Assembly: GCA_009782975.1 (NCBI GenBank)
Contig: WRIA01000064.1
Span: 1 to 5,250, forward strand
DNA: 5,250 nucleotides
Direction of reading: 5' to 3'
DNA from: Clostridiales bacterium
Lineage (GTDB): Bacteria > Bacillota_B > Dehalobacteriia > UBA4068
Shown: positions 4,529 through 5,250 of the stretch, in pieces
How positions within the stretch are numbered: position 1 is the stretch's first letter
Layout: each line of letters begins with the position of its first letter
Position numbers and translations under genes: made by a program
Notes under the pieces: generated by a model
The model's database searches: none
Seen by the model: the letters and a program-made list of their open reading frames with translations, nothing else
What the model was told of the DNA's origin: nothing

Positions 4529-5250
4529 TGCCGTCTTTTGAGCATTTCCCCATACTTTCCGTTATGGTGCTGTTTTTGGGGGCCTTCCTTGTTCCTTTGG
4601 CCGGCAAAGCGGCCGGATTGCGCAGGTTTATCGCCTGCCTGGCCTCCACCGTATCCTTTGGCCTTATCCTGGCCCTTATAAAGCCGGTAATGCTGGAGGG
4701 GCAGGTTATAGCCTACTGGCTGGGCGGCTGGCGGCCTTTGGCAAATTACGCCTTCGGTATTTCCCTTACGGTGGATGCCTTAAACCTGTTCTTTGCCTTG
4801 CTGGTATCCTTTTGTATGTTCATTTCCGCCTTTTATTCCCTTAAATATATGGGCAAGGACGACGCCCAGGACAAATACTACGCCCTGTTTTTGATGCTGG
4901 GCGGCGGCGTTATGGGCCTGGTGCTTACCGGCGACCTGTTCAACCTTTTTATAATGATAGAGATAATGACCTTTTCCGCGGTGGCCCTTACCGCCTTTCG
5001 CACCTGGCGCAGCGGCTCTGTGGAAGCGGCCTTTAAGTACCTTATAGTGGGCGCTATAGGTTCTTGTTTGGTGCTGGTAGGTACGGTGCTGATATATTCC
5101 CAGACCCACACCCTTAACATTGCGCAGATGTCCGTGCTGCTGCGGGATAACTTGAGCCCGGTCTCTCTTTTAGCTTTGGCGCTGCTCTTTACGGGGTTCG
5201 GCGTAAAATCCTACATAGTGCCTTTCCATCCGGTAGCGCCGGACGCCTAT
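4525..5250 (+). CDS. mrpD: Mrp/Mbh-type cation antiporter subunit D (MnhD/MbhH, NuoN/M-like), 5' part
   Basis: Large proton-pumping-type membrane subunit homologous to the NuoL/M/N subunits of complex I. The 242 codons present are open to the window edge; the family is usually about 480-520 residues, so roughly half is seen. Hydrophobic segments occur at about 8-27, 34-52, 79-106, 120-136, 138-158, 173-190 and 215-233. Key residues are visible: Glu146 in LFNLFIMIEIMTFSAVAL (the conserved membrane Glu of MrpD and NuoL/M), AAFKYLIVGAIGS at 168-180, and Lys228 in FGVKSYIVPFHPVAPDAY. ATG 4525 follows AGGAGG (4511-4516) with eight bases of spacing and overlaps the mrpC stop; a second ATG at 4528 is possible. 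It could be MrpA-type, but the missing long N-terminus and the position after mrpC favour MrpD. Confidence 0.93.
   Translation, partial: MMPSFEHFPILSVMVLFLGAFLVPLAGKAAGLRRFIACLASTVSFGLILALIKPVMLEGQVIAYWLGGWRPLANYAFGISLTVDALNLFFALLVSFCMFISAFYSLKYMGKDDAQDKYYALFLMLGGGVMGLVLTGDLFNLFIMIEIMTFSAVALTAFRTWRSGSVEAAFKYLIVGAIGSCLVLVGTVLIYSQTHTLNIAQMSVLLRDNLSPVSLLALALLFTGFGVKSYIVPFHPVAPDAY

Overview
The window is most simply read as the antiporter half of a membrane-bound, proton-reducing group 4 [NiFe] hydrogenase operon from an anaerobic bacterium. It is joined at its left end to an unrelated fragment of a 6-phosphogluconate dehydrogenase gene. Strong AGGAGG-type ribosome binding sites, frequent TTG/GTG starts, tightly overlapping genes and heavy use of the ATA isoleucine codon fit a Firmicutes-like (clostridial) host, but this lineage guess is an inference. 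Archaeal Mbh-type operons have the same antiporter gene order, so gene order alone does not decide the host.

Layout. Positions 1 to about 449 (minus strand) hold an internal/C-terminal piece of 6-phosphogluconate dehydrogenase (gnd), open at the left edge and cut off at about 436-449. From the same point rightward (plus strand) lies the C-terminal end of a hydrogenase large subunit, ending in the Ni-binding motif DPCFSC, followed by hypA and hypB (nickel insertion). After a 57-base gap comes an Mrp/Mbh-type cation antiporter module: mrpE, mrpF, mrpG, an 89-residue DUF4040 subunit (MbhD-like), a 119-residue MbhE-like subunit, mrpB, mrpC and mrpD (open at the right edge). The order E-F-G-(D)-(E)-B-C-D matches mbhA to mbhH of Pyrococcus furiosus Mbh. 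No full-length mrpA is present: its C-terminal part is represented by the two small separate genes.

Function. The hydrogenase core (mostly outside the window) would oxidise a low-potential electron carrier, probably ferredoxin, and reduce protons to H2. The Mrp-like membrane subunits would use that energy to move H+ and/or Na+. HypA and HypB would deliver nickel to the active site. The large subunit ends right after the Ni-ligand motif, so it probably needs no C-terminal proteolysis.

Non-coding. The antiporter genes overlap by 4 to 17 bases except between mrpB and mrpC. There a 222-base AT-rich spacer carries two different 7-base-period arrays flanking a 21-base tandem repeat with an internal dyad, and a perfect TATAAT box. 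The gnd/hydrogenase junction lies in a short stretch that fits both genes, and codon use changes abruptly across it. It looks like a chimeric join (assembly or amplification) or a real recombination point.
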